DNA of 58,396 nucleotides from Embleya sp040605455 (GCF_040605455.1 NZ_JBEXCV010000044.1:1-58396); one strand, 5' to 3'. Positions 25,778 through 33,968 are shown, counted from the stretch's first letter. Notes: generated by a model from the sequence alone, not told the origin. A program made the numbers and translations.

Positions 25778-26868
25778 GCGGCAATCCTTCCGAGCCCGTC
25801 CGGATCCGCGTCGGCGGCAGCGCGGAGCCGTACGACGTGCTCGTGGGCGCCGGCCTACTCGGCGAACTCGCCGGCCTGATCGGCACGTCCGCGCGCCGGG
25901 TGGCGATCCTGCACCCCGAGGCGCTGGCCGCCACCGGCGAGGCGGTCCGCGAGGACCTCGCCGCGCAGGGCTACGAGGCGATCGCGATCCAGGTGCCCAA
26001 CGCCGAGGAGGCCAAGGACGTCGCGGTCGCGGCGTACTGCTGGTCGGTGCTGGGCCAGACCGGCTTCACCCGCTCCGACGTGATCGTCGGCATCGGGGGC
26101 GGCGCCACCACCGACCTCGCGGGCTTCGTCGCGGCCACGTGGCTGCGCGGCGTGCGCTGGATCGCGATGCCCACCACGCTGCTGGGCATGGTCGACGCGG
26201 CCGTCGGGGGCAAGACGGGAATCAACACCGCGGAGGGCAAGAACCTGGTCGGCGCGTTCCACCCGCCGGCCGGCGTGCTCGCCGACCTGGCCACGCTGGA
26301 ATCGCTGCCCCGCAACGACTACGTCAGCGGCCTCGCCGAGGTGATCAAGGCCGGCTTCATCGCCGACCCGGTGATCCTGGACCTGATCGAGGCCGACCCC
26401 GAGGCGGCGCGCGATCCGCGGGGCAAGGACACCGCCGAGCTGATCACCCGCGCCATCCAGGTCAAGGCCGACGTGGTCTCCGGTGACCTCAAGGAGGCCG
26501 GCCGGCGGGAGATCCTCAACTACGGCCACACCCTGGCGCACGCGATCGAGAAGGCCGAGCGCTACAAGTGGCGGCACGGCGCCGCGGTCAGCGTCGGCAT
26601 GGTCTACGCGGCCGAGCTGGGCCGACTCGCCGGTCGACTCGACGACGCGACCGCCGACCGGCACCGCACCGTGCTCGCGTCGGTCGGGCTGCCGCTGACC
26701 TACCGCGGCGACGCGTGGCCCAAGCTGCTCGAGACCATGCGCGTGGACAAGAAGTCGCGCGGCGACATGCTGCGCTTCATCGTCCTGGACGGCCTGGCCA
26801 AGCCGGTCGTTCTGGAGGCCCCCGACCCGACCTTCCTGGTCGCCGCCTACGCCGAGGTGTCCGCGTGA
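25774..26868 (+). CDS. aroB: 3-dehydroquinate synthase
   Basis: Cyclises DAHP to 3-dehydroquinate with NAD and a divalent metal. The 364-residue product shows the NAD-binding IGGGATTDLAGFVA, then TTLLGMVDAAVGGKTGIN with the substrate-binding lysine, and metal ligands in EVIKAGFI and NYGHTLAHAIE. Both ends overlap neighbours by 4 bp (aroK ATGA, aroQ GTGA), so aroK, aroB and aroQ are translationally coupled. Confidence 0.97.
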   Translation: MSGNPSEPVRIRVGGSAEPYDVLVGAGLLGELAGLIGTSARRVAILHPEALAATGEAVREDLAAQGYEAIAIQVPNAEEAKDVAVAAYCWSVLGQTGFTRSDVIVGIGGGATTDLAGFVAATWLRGVRWIAMPTTLLGMVDAAVGGKTGINTAEGKNLVGAFHPPAGVLADLATLESLPRNDYVSGLAEVIKAGFIADPVILDLIEADPEAARDPRGKDTAELITRAIQVKADVVSGDLKEAGRREILNYGHTLAHAIEKAERYKWRHGAAVSVGMVYAAELGRLAGRLDDATADRHRTVLASVGLPLTYRGDAWPKLLETMRVDKKSRGDMLRFIVLDGLAKPVVLEAPDPTFLVAAYAEVSA

Positions 26869-27308
26869 GCGCACGCAGGGTGCTCGTGCTCAACGGCCCC
26901 AACCTCGGCCGGCTGGGCAGTCGCGAGCCCGACGTCTACGGTGCCACCTCCTACCAGGGCCTGGTCGCCGAGTGCGAGCGGCTCGGCGCCGAACTCGGCT
27001 TCGAGGTCGAGGTCCGCGAGACCAACGACGAGGGCGAGATCATCCGCTGGATGCACGAGGCCGCCGACGGCCGCATCCCGGTGGTGATGAACCCGGGCGC
27101 CTTCACGCACTACTCGTACGGCCTGCGCGACGCGGTCGCCCAGCGCACCGCGCCGTTCATCGAGGTGCACATCTCCAACCCGTACGCGCGCGAGAGCTTC
27201 CGCCACACCAGCGTCGTGGCCGCGGTCGCCAGCGGCACCGTCGCCGGCTTCGGCATCGGTTCGTACCGGCTCGCGCTGCGCGCGCTGGCCGAGGAGCTCG
27301 ACGGCTGA
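26865..27308 (+). CDS. aroQ: 3-dehydroquinate dehydratase, type II
   Basis: Dehydrates 3-dehydroquinate to 3-dehydroshikimate. The 147-residue product is the normal size for the dodecameric type II enzyme. LNGPNLGRLG opens it, the catalytic-type Tyr25 lies in DVYG, NPGAFTHYS and HISNPYARESFRH follow, and the segment around VVAAVASGTVAGFG completes the fold. GTG 26865 overlaps the aroB stop. A strong hairpin ends the cluster 4 bp after the stop. Confidence 0.96.
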   Translation: MSARRVLVLNGPNLGRLGSREPDVYGATSYQGLVAECERLGAELGFEVEVRETNDEGEIIRWMHEAADGRIPVVMNPGAFTHYSYGLRDAVAQRTAPFIEVHISNPYARESFRHTSVVAAVASGTVAGFGIGSYRLALRALAEELDG

Positions 27309-27311
27309 CCG

Positions 27312-27353
27312 GGCGGCTCGCGGGTCACCCACGTGGGCGACCCGCGAGCCGCC
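27312..27353. terminator. Bidirectional terminator between aroQ and the protease-hydrolase gene
   Basis: GGCGGCTCGCGGGTC (27312-27326) pairs perfectly with its complement at 27339-27353. The 12-nt loop contains a CCCACGTGGG palindrome. It lies 4 bp past aroQ and 25 bp past the end of the convergent minus-strand gene, so it can serve both. Confidence 0.8.
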
Positions 27354-27377
27354 TGGCTCACGAGCGATCCGTCCCGC

Positions 27378-29378
27378 TCACCGCAACAACCGCCCGATCG
27401 CCGTGGCCACCTCCGGATGCGCAAGATACGCGCCGATGTCGTGCGCGCGATCATGCGGATTGGCCACCGCGCACTCCGCGCCCAGCCCGCTCCAGTCGTC
27501 GGCCAGCGGGCACCCGATCGCGACCGGATCGGTCGGACACCACGCGTTGAACCACGGACCCGCGATCGGTGGCAGGTGCGCCCCGCCCACCCGTAGCCGC
27601 GAGTACACGGTGTCCATGCCCAGCGGACTGCCCACCGTGATCAACCCGGCCACCGGCAACCGCGGCCCCAGTCGGGTCAGCAGATCCATCGCGACCACCG
27701 TGCCCAGACTGTGTGCGACCAGCACCACCGGACCGGACCCGGGCAGCCCCGCCAACACCTGATCGAGCACCGCCGCGCGCGTGTCGTCGTGATCCAGATA
27801 GGCCGCGACATCGCGGAAAGCGGCCCGGATCACCAGCCGATCCACCCCGGTGTGCGCGGCGATCCAGCCCAGCGGTTCATGCACCGTGCCCACCACGTGG
27901 TCCCAGATGCTCTCGGTCACCGCGACCTGCCCCGCCGCCGGCATCCCGGCCCGCCGCGCGGCCTCGTCGAGCAGCTGTTCGTACAGCCCCTGCGCCGACG
28001 CGGACAGCGGCGCCTCGACCGGCAGCGCCGACTCCATCACCGAGACGAGCCGGTCGCCGTAGAACGGGAACCACACGTCCTCGGGATCCACCGTCGGCAG
28101 CCCCGCCATGGTCAGCCCGCTGTTCAACCCGGCCGCCCAGCCGCGCCGCAACTGCGCCGGATCGTGCCCCTGTTGGCTGCGCCCATGGACGAAGACCAGC
28201 CGCACCCGGCCGCCGAACGCGTCCGGCCGCCCGGCCATCCCGGTCACCACGATCGCCTCGGCACCGGGCGCGGCCTCCACCGGCGAGCGCGGCATGGGCA
28301 CGCCCGTGCGTACCGTCGGCGCCGAGCCCAGACCCGACCCGGCACCCAATTGGGCGAGCAGTGCCCGCTGCTCGCCGTTCGCGGCCAGTGCGCCCAGTCG
28401 GGCCAGGATCACGCTGACCCGCACCCCTTCGTTGGCGATCCACCGGATCTGCGCCAATCCCTGCTCGGGCTGCCAAGGCAGGCCCTGCAGGTTCAGCACC
28501 GCACCGCTGTCGTCGTGCGCGGGCACACCGCTGTGATGCAGCCCGACCGCCTCCCACTGGTCGTTGAACACCGGCGAGCCGGAGTTGCCCGGCTCGGTGT
28601 CGGTCTCGTACTGGAGGAAGTCGTCGAAGCGCTGGGTGAACCGGTTGTCCCGGATGGCGATCTCCTTGAGGCGCCCGTCCGGGTGACCGATCACGTTCAC
28701 CGGATCGCCCACCACCAGCTTGCCCTCGGCGGCGATCAGCCCCAGGTGCCCGAAGATCTGCCCCGGCGGCCGACCGTCGCCGCCCGGTCGCAGCGCGACC
28801 AGGGTGAAGTCGAGCTCCTCGTCGGTCAGGAACAGCGTGTCCGGATCCGGGGTGAAGCGGGTGGTGTGCACCGGCAGATCGTTGTCGATGCCCATCTCCG
28901 CGCCGAATTCGGCGAACGCGCCGCCCGCGGTCGCCGGGTCCGGGAAGACGTGATGGTTGGTCAGCAGCAGGCTCGGCCCGACCAGGAAACCGGTCGCCTG
29001 CGGTTGCACGGGCCCGCCCGTGGAGTACCAGATCCGGGCGACGCACGCGGCGGCCCGAAGCCCGCGCGCGAGGAAGTTCAGACTCTGGAGGTCGTTGGTG
29101 GCCCCTATGATCCGTTCGGCCAGCCGGGGTCCGCTTTCCTCGGGCGAGGTGGCCAGCAATACCTGCCCTGGCACCTCGTGCTGCTCGACCAACCGGGCCG
29201 CGCGCAGTTGCAGCCGATCGTCTTCGTCCGGGAAGCGCCTGCCGGCGGCACGCCGCCGGTCGATCTCGCCGCGCTCCGCCGCGGCCGCCAGGTATCGCCC
29301 GGCCGCCGCCCGGATCTGGCGGACCAGCAGCTCGTTCACCGGCGCTACACGAGCTTCGTCATTTCCGCTGATTTCCAC
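27378..29378 (-). CDS. Trypsin-like protease fused to an alpha/beta hydrolase
   Basis: A 666-residue two-enzyme protein with no signal peptide or membrane segment. Residues 10-110 are helical and charged. Residues ~112-290 form a trypsin/V8-type protease with a full triad: His143 in LLLTNHHVF, Asp190 in EELDFTLVAL and Ser266 in GNSGSP. A ~90-residue linker follows. Residues ~390-666 form an alpha/beta hydrolase: LVFVHGR, nucleophile Ser557 in VAHSLGT, probable acid Asp617 (CPTDPV) and probable base His646 (DRAHDIGAYL). GTG 29378 is preferred because AGGGGG lies 9 nt upstream; ATG 29435 would add 19 residues but has no clear site. It stands alone between convergent aroQ and divergent pepP. Trypsin-plus-effector fusions occur in bacterial conflict systems; that role is inference. 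Confidence 0.85.
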   Translation of the reverse strand: MEISGNDEARVAPVNELLVRQIRAAAGRYLAAAAERGEIDRRRAAGRRFPDEDDRLQLRAARLVEQHEVPGQVLLATSPEESGPRLAERIIGATNDLQSLNFLARGLRAAACVARIWYSTGGPVQPQATGFLVGPSLLLTNHHVFPDPATAGGAFAEFGAEMGIDNDLPVHTTRFTPDPDTLFLTDEELDFTLVALRPGGDGRPPGQIFGHLGLIAAEGKLVVGDPVNVIGHPDGRLKEIAIRDNRFTQRFDDFLQYETDTEPGNSGSPVFNDQWEAVGLHHSGVPAHDDSGAVLNLQGLPWQPEQGLAQIRWIANEGVRVSVILARLGALAANGEQRALLAQLGAGSGLGSAPTVRTGVPMPRSPVEAAPGAEAIVVTGMAGRPDAFGGRVRLVFVHGRSQQGHDPAQLRRGWAAGLNSGLTMAGLPTVDPEDVWFPFYGDRLVSVMESALPVEAPLSASAQGLYEQLLDEAARRAGMPAAGQVAVTESIWDHVVGTVHEPLGWIAAHTGVDRLVIRAAFRDVAAYLDHDDTRAAVLDQVLAGLPGSGPVVLVAHSLGTVVAMDLLTRLGPRLPVAGLITVGSPLGMDTVYSRLRVGGAHLPPIAGPWFNAWCPTDPVAIGCPLADDWSGLGAECAVANPHDRAHDIGAYLAHPEVATAIGRLLR

Positions 29379-29453
29379 TGAAGTACACCCCCTCGCGGGC
29401 AGCGTAGGGCCAGAGATCACCAGTTGTCCGGACATCAACCATTTGCCCTGCTC

Positions 29454-29511
29454 GGAGCCGGAACAGTGCGGAGCCAGAAGGATGCAGTACGGAGCCCGAA
29501 GGATGCAGTGC
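29454..29511. repeat. 21-bp tandem repeats in a divergent promoter
   Basis: GAGCCAGAAGGATGCAGTAC (from 29471) is followed immediately by GAGCCCGAAGGATGCAGTGC (from 29492), so the units are 21 bp and differ at two positions. A partial third copy (GGAGCCGGAACAGTGC) precedes them at 29454-29469. They lie between the start of the protease-hydrolase gene and the start of the aminopeptidase gene, where both promoters must be. Confidence 0.75.
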
Positions 29512-29559
29512 GCCGAGTCATGCCGGGCTCGCCCCACCTCGCGGGACTACGCTGGTTGC

Positions 29560-30690
29560 ATGCCCGAGGCCCATGCTCAACGCCGTGATCGGCTGCGTTC
29601 CCGCCTGGCCGGTGCCGGTGCGGATGTCGCCCTGATCACCAACCGCGTCAACGTGCGCTACCTGACCGGTTTCACCGGTTCGAACGCGGCGCTGCTGGTG
29701 TACACCCCGGGAGCAGCCGGCGAGGGGTCCGCCGACTCGGGCGCGGTGCTCTGCACGGACGGGCGGTACGCGAACCAGGCGATCGAGGAGTCGCCGGGCG
29801 TCGAGCTGCTCGTCGAACGAGCCTGTGCGCAGGCGCTGACCAAGCGCGCCGCCGCTGCCGGCGCGGTCCGGCTCGCGATCGAGGAGCAGCACGTCACGGT
29901 TGAGCTGTACCGCGCCCTGGGCTCCGTGCTGGCCGAGGAGAGCGCCGCCGCCACACTGGTCGGGCTCGGCCGGGTGGTCGAGGATCTGCGGCGGATCAAG
30001 GACCCGGCGGAGATCGCCGCGCTGCGGATCGCCTGCGAGATCGGCGATCGGGCGCTCGGCGAGATGATCGAGTCGATCCTGGTCGGGCGTACCGAGCGGC
30101 ACATCGCGATGGAGCTGGAGCGCCGGATGGCCGACCACGGTGCCGACGCGGTGGCCTTTCCGACCATCGTGGCCACCGGGCCGAATTCGGCGATCCCGCA
30201 CCACGACCCGGGCGACCGCCGGGTGGAGGACGGTGATTTCCTCAAGATCGACTTCGGTGCCCGCTACCACGGCTATCACGCCGACATGACCCGTACCTTC
30301 GTGATCGGCACCGAGCCGACCGGCTGGCAGCAGGAGATCTACGGCGTGGTGTTCGCCGCCCAGAAGGCGGGTCGCGAGGCGCTTGCGCCGGGCGTCGAGG
30401 TGGTTGCCGTCGACCGGGCCGCGCGCGCGGTGATCGAGCAGGCCGGCTACCTGGAATTCTTCAAACACGGCCTCGGCCACGGGGTCGGGCTCGAGATCCA
30501 CGAGGACCCGCATCTGGGTCCGACGGCGACCGGTAAGCTGGACGCTTGCATGCCGGTCACCGTCGAACCGGGGATCTATCTCCCGGGTCGAGGCGGTGTC
30601 CGCATCGAGGACACCCTTGTGGTTCGTCCGCTCGAAGACGGCGGGCCAGAGCTACTCACCATCACGACCAAGGAGTTGCTCGTCCTGTAG
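29560..30690 (+). CDS. Xaa-Pro aminopeptidase / M24 metallopeptidase
   Basis: A 376-residue cytoplasmic M24B peptidase that removes N-terminal residues before proline. A creatinase-like N-terminal domain (VALITNRVNVRYLTGFTGSN) precedes the pita-bread domain. All five expected metal ligands are visible: Asp in FLKIDFG and HADMTRTF, His in GLGHGVGLEIHE, Glu in VEPGIY and RIEDT. No ribosome binding site precedes ATG 29560, but TACGCT lies six bases before it, so a leaderless message is likely. It is followed by efp, as in many bacteria. Confidence 0.92.
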   Translation: MPEAHAQRRDRLRSRLAGAGADVALITNRVNVRYLTGFTGSNAALLVYTPGAAGEGSADSGAVLCTDGRYANQAIEESPGVELLVERACAQALTKRAAAAGAVRLAIEEQHVTVELYRALGSVLAEESAAATLVGLGRVVEDLRRIKDPAEIAALRIACEIGDRALGEMIESILVGRTERHIAMELERRMADHGADAVAFPTIVATGPNSAIPHHDPGDRRVEDGDFLKIDFGARYHGYHADMTRTFVIGTEPTGWQQEIYGVVFAAQKAGREALAPGVEVVAVDRAARAVIEQAGYLEFFKHGLGHGVGLEIHEDPHLGPTATGKLDACMPVTVEPGIYLPGRGGVRIEDTLVVRPLEDGGPELLTITTKELLVL

Positions 30691-30764
30691 CGGGCGGTAT
30701 CGATACCAGTCCCGTCCGACGCGCGATCATCCGGTCCCGGAAGCACGCAGGAGACACCACACTC

Positions 30765-31331
30765 GTGGCCACGACCAACGACCTGAAGAACGGCATGGTG
30801 CTCAAGCTCGACAACGGCCAGCTCTGGTCCGTCGTCGAGTTCCAGCACGTCAAGCCCGGCAAGGGCGGCGCGTTCGTTCGTACGAAGCTCAAGCATGTCC
30901 TCTCCGGCAAGGTCGTGGACAAGACCTTCAACGCCGGCACGAAGGTCGAGACGGCCACCGTGGACAAGCGCGGCATGCAGTTCTCGTACAAGGACGGCAC
31001 CGACTTCGTGTTCATGGACACGGACACGTACGAGCAGCTGCCGATCTCGCCCGAGACCGTCGGCGATGCCGCCAACTACCTTCTCGAAGGCTTCGAGGCG
31101 ACCGTCGCGATCTACGAGGGTTCCGCGCTCTACGTCGAGCTGCCGGCCTCCGTCGAACTGCTCATCGAGTACACCGAGCCGGGTGTCCAGGGCGACCGTT
31201 CCACCGGTGGCACCAAGCCCGCGAAGCTGGAGACCGGCTTCGAGATCGCGGTTCCGCTCTTCATCACGACGGGCGAGAAGGTCAAGGTCGACACCCGTTC
31301 CGGTGACTACCTGGGCCGCGTGAACAGCTAG
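30765..31331 (+). CDS. efp: Translation elongation factor P
   Basis: A 188-residue EF-P that rescues ribosomes stalled at polyproline. Three beta-barrel domains are complete, ending in GDYLGRVNS. The tip of the functional loop reads KPGKGGAF with Lys33 at the position that is modified in some bacteria. Streptomyces and Corynebacterium usually have the palindromic PGKGP here, so the final Pro has been replaced by Gly. The GTG start at 30765 has AGGAG 11 nt upstream. Its TAG overlaps the nusB GTG by one base. Confidence 0.96.
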   Translation: MATTNDLKNGMVLKLDNGQLWSVVEFQHVKPGKGGAFVRTKLKHVLSGKVVDKTFNAGTKVETATVDKRGMQFSYKDGTDFVFMDTDTYEQLPISPETVGDAANYLLEGFEATVAIYEGSALYVELPASVELLIEYTEPGVQGDRSTGGTKPAKLETGFEIAVPLFITTGEKVKVDTRSGDYLGRVNS

Positions 31332-31759
31332 TGGCCGGTGCCCGCAGCAAGACCCGGAAGCGCGCGCTGCAGATCCTGTTCGAGGCCGACCAGCGTGGTG
31401 TCGACCCGGTGACCATCCTCGCGGACTGGGTCGGCCGCTTCCAGGCCGACAAGGCGGAGCCGCAGGTCGCCGACTACACGATGCAACTGGTCGAGGGCGT
31501 CCAGGAGCACCGCAAGCGGATCGACGACCTGATCGGCACCTACGCCGTGGGGTGGACGCTCGACCGCATGCCCGGCGTGGACCGCAACGTCCTGCGCCTG
31601 GGCATCTACGAGTTGCTCTGGGAGAGCGACGTCCCCGACGTCGTGGCCATCGACGAGGCCGTCGAACTCGCCAAGGAATACTCCACGGACGAGTCGCCGG
31701 CCTTCGTGAACGGCCTGCTCGCGCGGATAAAGGAGCTCAAGCCGACGCTGCTGCGTTAG
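31331..31759 (+). CDS. nusB: Transcription antitermination factor NusB
   Basis: A 142-residue all-helical protein that binds boxA RNA with S10 for rRNA antitermination. It opens with the typical ARSKTRKRALQILFEADQRG and contains MPGVDRNVLRLGIYELLW and the closing SPAFVNGLLARI. GTG 31331 overlaps the efp stop by one base, so the two are coupled. A strong hairpin lies 21 bp after the stop. Confidence 0.95.
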   Translation: MAGARSKTRKRALQILFEADQRGVDPVTILADWVGRFQADKAEPQVADYTMQLVEGVQEHRKRIDDLIGTYAVGWTLDRMPGVDRNVLRLGIYELLWESDVPDVVAIDEAVELAKEYSTDESPAFVNGLLARIKELKPTLLR

Positions 31760-31780
31760 CCGCGCCCGCTTCCGGGATCT

Positions 31781-31819
31781 CGTCGAGCCGTCTGCCCCGC
31801 ACGGGGAGGCGGCTCGACG
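31781..31819 (+). terminator. efp-nusB terminator
   Basis: CGTCGAGCCG (31781-31790) pairs with CGGCTCGACG (31810-31819). The stem continues with one G-T pair and one bulge into CCCCG/CGGGG, closing on a 2-nt apex, about 18 bp in all. It is followed by GCTTTC. Confidence 0.75.
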
Positions 31820-31883
31820 GCTTTCCCGGGGGTCCGGCGCAGCCGAACGATCGGGTCGTGATCGAATGCCGATAATGAAGATC

Positions 31884-32249
31884 ATGAGATCCGAGCGCAA
31901 GGGCTCCCGGCTGCGGAACATCGGGGACGAGCCCGACTACCGCTTTACGCTCGCCAACGAGCGGACCTTCCTGGCCTGGATACGCACCGCCCTGTCGTTG
32001 CTCGCGGGCGGAGTCGCGGTGGTCCAGCTGGTACCGGACCTGGCCCCGCACGCGCAGCGGCTGGTGCTCGGCCTGGCCCTGGTCGCATTGGCACTGACCC
32101 TGTCGGCCACCGCGTACCGGCGCTGGTATCAGGTCGAACGGGCGATGCGGCTCGGGCGGGCCCTGCCGTTCTCCGCGTTGCCGCTGGTGCTCTCGGTGGG
32201 TCTGGTGATCGTGATCGTGGTGAGCGTCGTGCTCATGCTCGCGTCCTGA
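31884..32249 (+). CDS. DUF202 (YidH-like) membrane protein
   Basis: A 121-residue protein with the DUF202 signature YRFTLANERTFLAWIRTALSL (residues 15-35) and three membrane segments, the last at the C-terminus (VLSVGLVIVIVVSVVLML). No function is established. ATGs at 31866, 31875 and 31884 are in frame. I choose 31884 because GATAAT at 31871-31876 has the position of a -10 box with the transcript starting at that ATG (leaderless). Its TGA shares a base with the next ATG. This pair opens the accessory block between nusB and bldD. Confidence 0.85.
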   Translation: MRSERKGSRLRNIGDEPDYRFTLANERTFLAWIRTALSLLAGGVAVVQLVPDLAPHAQRLVLGLALVALALTLSATAYRRWYQVERAMRLGRALPFSALPLVLSVGLVIVIVVSVVLMLAS

Positions 32250-32590
32250 TGTCGCGATCGCTGCTGCCGGGCGCACCGCTGGATCCGGGGCTGCAGCCGG
32301 AGCGCACCAGGATGGCGTGGTCGCGTACCTCGCTCGCCTTCGTCGCCAACGGCGCCCTGCTGGTGCACGCGGGGCACGTGCCGGACGGCTGGTGGTACAT
32401 GCTGCCCGGGTGCGCGGTGATGGCGGCCGGCTGCGTGGTGTACGCGGTGGGGCTGTTGCGGCATCGGCAGGTCTACCGCGCGGTCCGGGCGGGCACTCCC
32501 GTGTCCGGCGACTCGGCGATCCGGGCGACGCTGCTCACCGCGGTCGCGGCGTGCGTGCTTGCGGCGGCGGTTCTGCTGGGCCGGCCCTGA
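32249..32590 (+). CDS. Second DUF202-like membrane protein
   Basis: A 113-residue protein starting at ATG 32249 (TGATG overlap with the previous gene). It retains the DUF202 core ERTRMAWSRTSLAFVANGALL and has three predicted membrane segments. It is probably an old paralogue of the gene before it, and the two products may form one complex; that is inference from pairing. Confidence 0.82.
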   Translation: MSRSLLPGAPLDPGLQPERTRMAWSRTSLAFVANGALLVHAGHVPDGWWYMLPGCAVMAAGCVVYAVGLLRHRQVYRAVRAGTPVSGDSAIRATLLTAVAACVLAAAVLLGRP

Positions 32591-32635
32591 GCAAAACCTT
32601 GTTCGGCCTCGGGGCCGTTCGCCAGAATGCGCGAC

Positions 32636-33391
32636 ATGACGACCGACGATCTCGGCACCCGAGGATTCGCCCAAGGCACCGATCGGTACGAGCGGGCGCG
32701 ACCGTCCTATTCCCACGAGGTAGTGGAGCATCTGTGTGCCGGCGCGGGTATCGGGCCGGGCACCCGGGTGCTCGACCTGGCCGCCGGCACCGGCAAGTTG
32801 ACCCGGCTGCTGGTCGAGCGCGGGGCGAGCGTGAGCGCGGTCGAACCCTCGGCGGCGATGCGTGAGACGTTCGCCCGGGTGGTCGAGGGCGTGCCGGTGT
32901 ACGCCGGGACCGCGGAGCGCATCCCGGCCCCGGCCGGGGCGTACGACGTCGTCACCGTCGCCCAGGCGTTCCACTGGTTCGAGCCGGGGCCGGCGCTGGG
33001 CGAGATTGCCCGGGTGCTGCGGCCCGGCGGCGCATTGGCGATGGTGTGGAACGAGTTGGACGGGAGCGAGGAATTCATCGCCCGCCTGCACCGGGTGGCC
33101 GAGTGGCCGATTCTCCAACTTCACGACTATCGCGCCGAGTTGGACGGCAGCGACCGGTTCGAGCCGGCCGAGCGCACACAGTTCCGATGGCGGGACGCAC
33201 TGACATGCGATCAGGTGGTGGAGCGATGCTCGACGTTCAGCTACGTGGTTGCCGCGATGGCGGCCGAGTCGAGGGCCGAACTCCTGTCCCGGGTGCGCGA
33301 GTTCGTCGGGGCACACGCGGAGCCGATCGAGCTCGCCTACCTCACCGACACCTACATCGCCCGCCGCAGGGACTTCGAGCCGCCGCAGTAG
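32636..33391 (+). CDS. Class I SAM-dependent methyltransferase
   Basis: A 251-residue protein with motif I VLDLAAGTGKLT at residues 45-56, acidic residue in SAVEPS, and VTVAQAFHWFEP and GEIARVLRPGGALAMVW further on, the pattern of the Methyltransf_11/UbiE-like group. Substrate is unknown. ATG 32636 is chosen because CAGAAT and an upstream TTGTTC with an 18-bp spacer place transcription start at that codon; ATG 32627 would add three residues. It converges on the MarR gene, and no clear hairpin lies in the 51-bp gap. Confidence 0.85.
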   Translation: MTTDDLGTRGFAQGTDRYERARPSYSHEVVEHLCAGAGIGPGTRVLDLAAGTGKLTRLLVERGASVSAVEPSAAMRETFARVVEGVPVYAGTAERIPAPAGAYDVVTVAQAFHWFEPGPALGEIARVLRPGGALAMVWNELDGSEEFIARLHRVAEWPILQLHDYRAELDGSDRFEPAERTQFRWRDALTCDQVVERCSTFSYVVAAMAAESRAELLSRVREFVGAHAEPIELAYLTDTYIARRRDFEPPQ

Positions 33392-33442
33392 CCGGCGAAC
33401 GCTCGAATCACCGACGCATTGTCCGGCGAGGGATAGACGGCC

Positions 33443-33934
33443 CTAGTTCTCCCGCCACCACCATGCCTGGCTCAGGTTGTCCGGCAGTTCGCCGGACGCG
33501 CCGAGTTGGCGCATGCCCGCGCGTAGACCTTCCTTGAGCACCTCGACCCCGTCGTCGCCGACCGCCTTCGTCCAGGCGCCCTGGATTCCGGACAGTTCGG
33601 CCCAGATCACCCGCAGGCACTCGCGCCCGCGCTCGGTGAGGGTGATCCGGCGCGCACGACGGTCGGCGGGGTCGGGCTTGCGCTCGACATAGCCGTGGCG
33701 GGCCAGATGGGAGACCACCTCGCCGGCCGACTGTTTGGTCATGCCGAGTCGGCGCCCGAGCTCGGTGGCGGTGGTACCGCCCTCGCCGACCAGGGTCAGT
33801 GCGAAGCCGTGGGTGGGCCGGATCTCGTCGAAGCCCGCGGCCGTCATGCGGTCGGAGAACAGTTGGCTGATTCCGCGCACGGCGCCGACCAGCAACGTCA
33901 CCAGTTCGGACTCGGAGGAGGTGTCTTGCTGCAC
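33443..33934 (-). CDS. MarR-family transcriptional regulator
   Basis: A 163-residue winged-helix regulator. The HTH region is GGTTATELGRRLGMTKQSAGEVVSHL, and the wing contains KPDPADRRARRITLT. I start it at GTG 33934 because TATTCT (33941-33946, minus strand) sits as a -10 six bases before it; a longer frame from TTG 33967 would run through the promoter. It lies downstream of an MFS exporter gene on the same strand, 125 bp away. MarR proteins usually repress their own gene and a nearby efflux pump. Confidence 0.87.
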   Translation of the reverse strand: MQQDTSSESELVTLLVGAVRGISQLFSDRMTAAGFDEIRPTHGFALTLVGEGGTTATELGRRLGMTKQSAGEVVSHLARHGYVERKPDPADRRARRITLTERGRECLRVIWAELSGIQGAWTKAVGDDGVEVLKEGLRAGMRQLGASGELPDNLSQAWWWREN

Positions 33935-33935
33935 G

Positions 33936-33968
33936 AGGTAAGAATACCTGTCTAATTTGCCGGGCAAA
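33936..33968 (-). promoter_or_regulatory. Promoter of the MarR gene with two overlapping palindromes
   Basis: On the minus strand TTTGCC (-35), a 16-bp spacer and TATTCT (-10) precede the GTG. Two inverted repeats overlay it: AGGTA-AGAA-TACCT (33936-33949, plus-strand reading) over the -10, and TTTGCC-G-GGCAAA (33956-33968) over the -35. Either would suit an autoregulatory MarR dimer. Confidence 0.55.
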
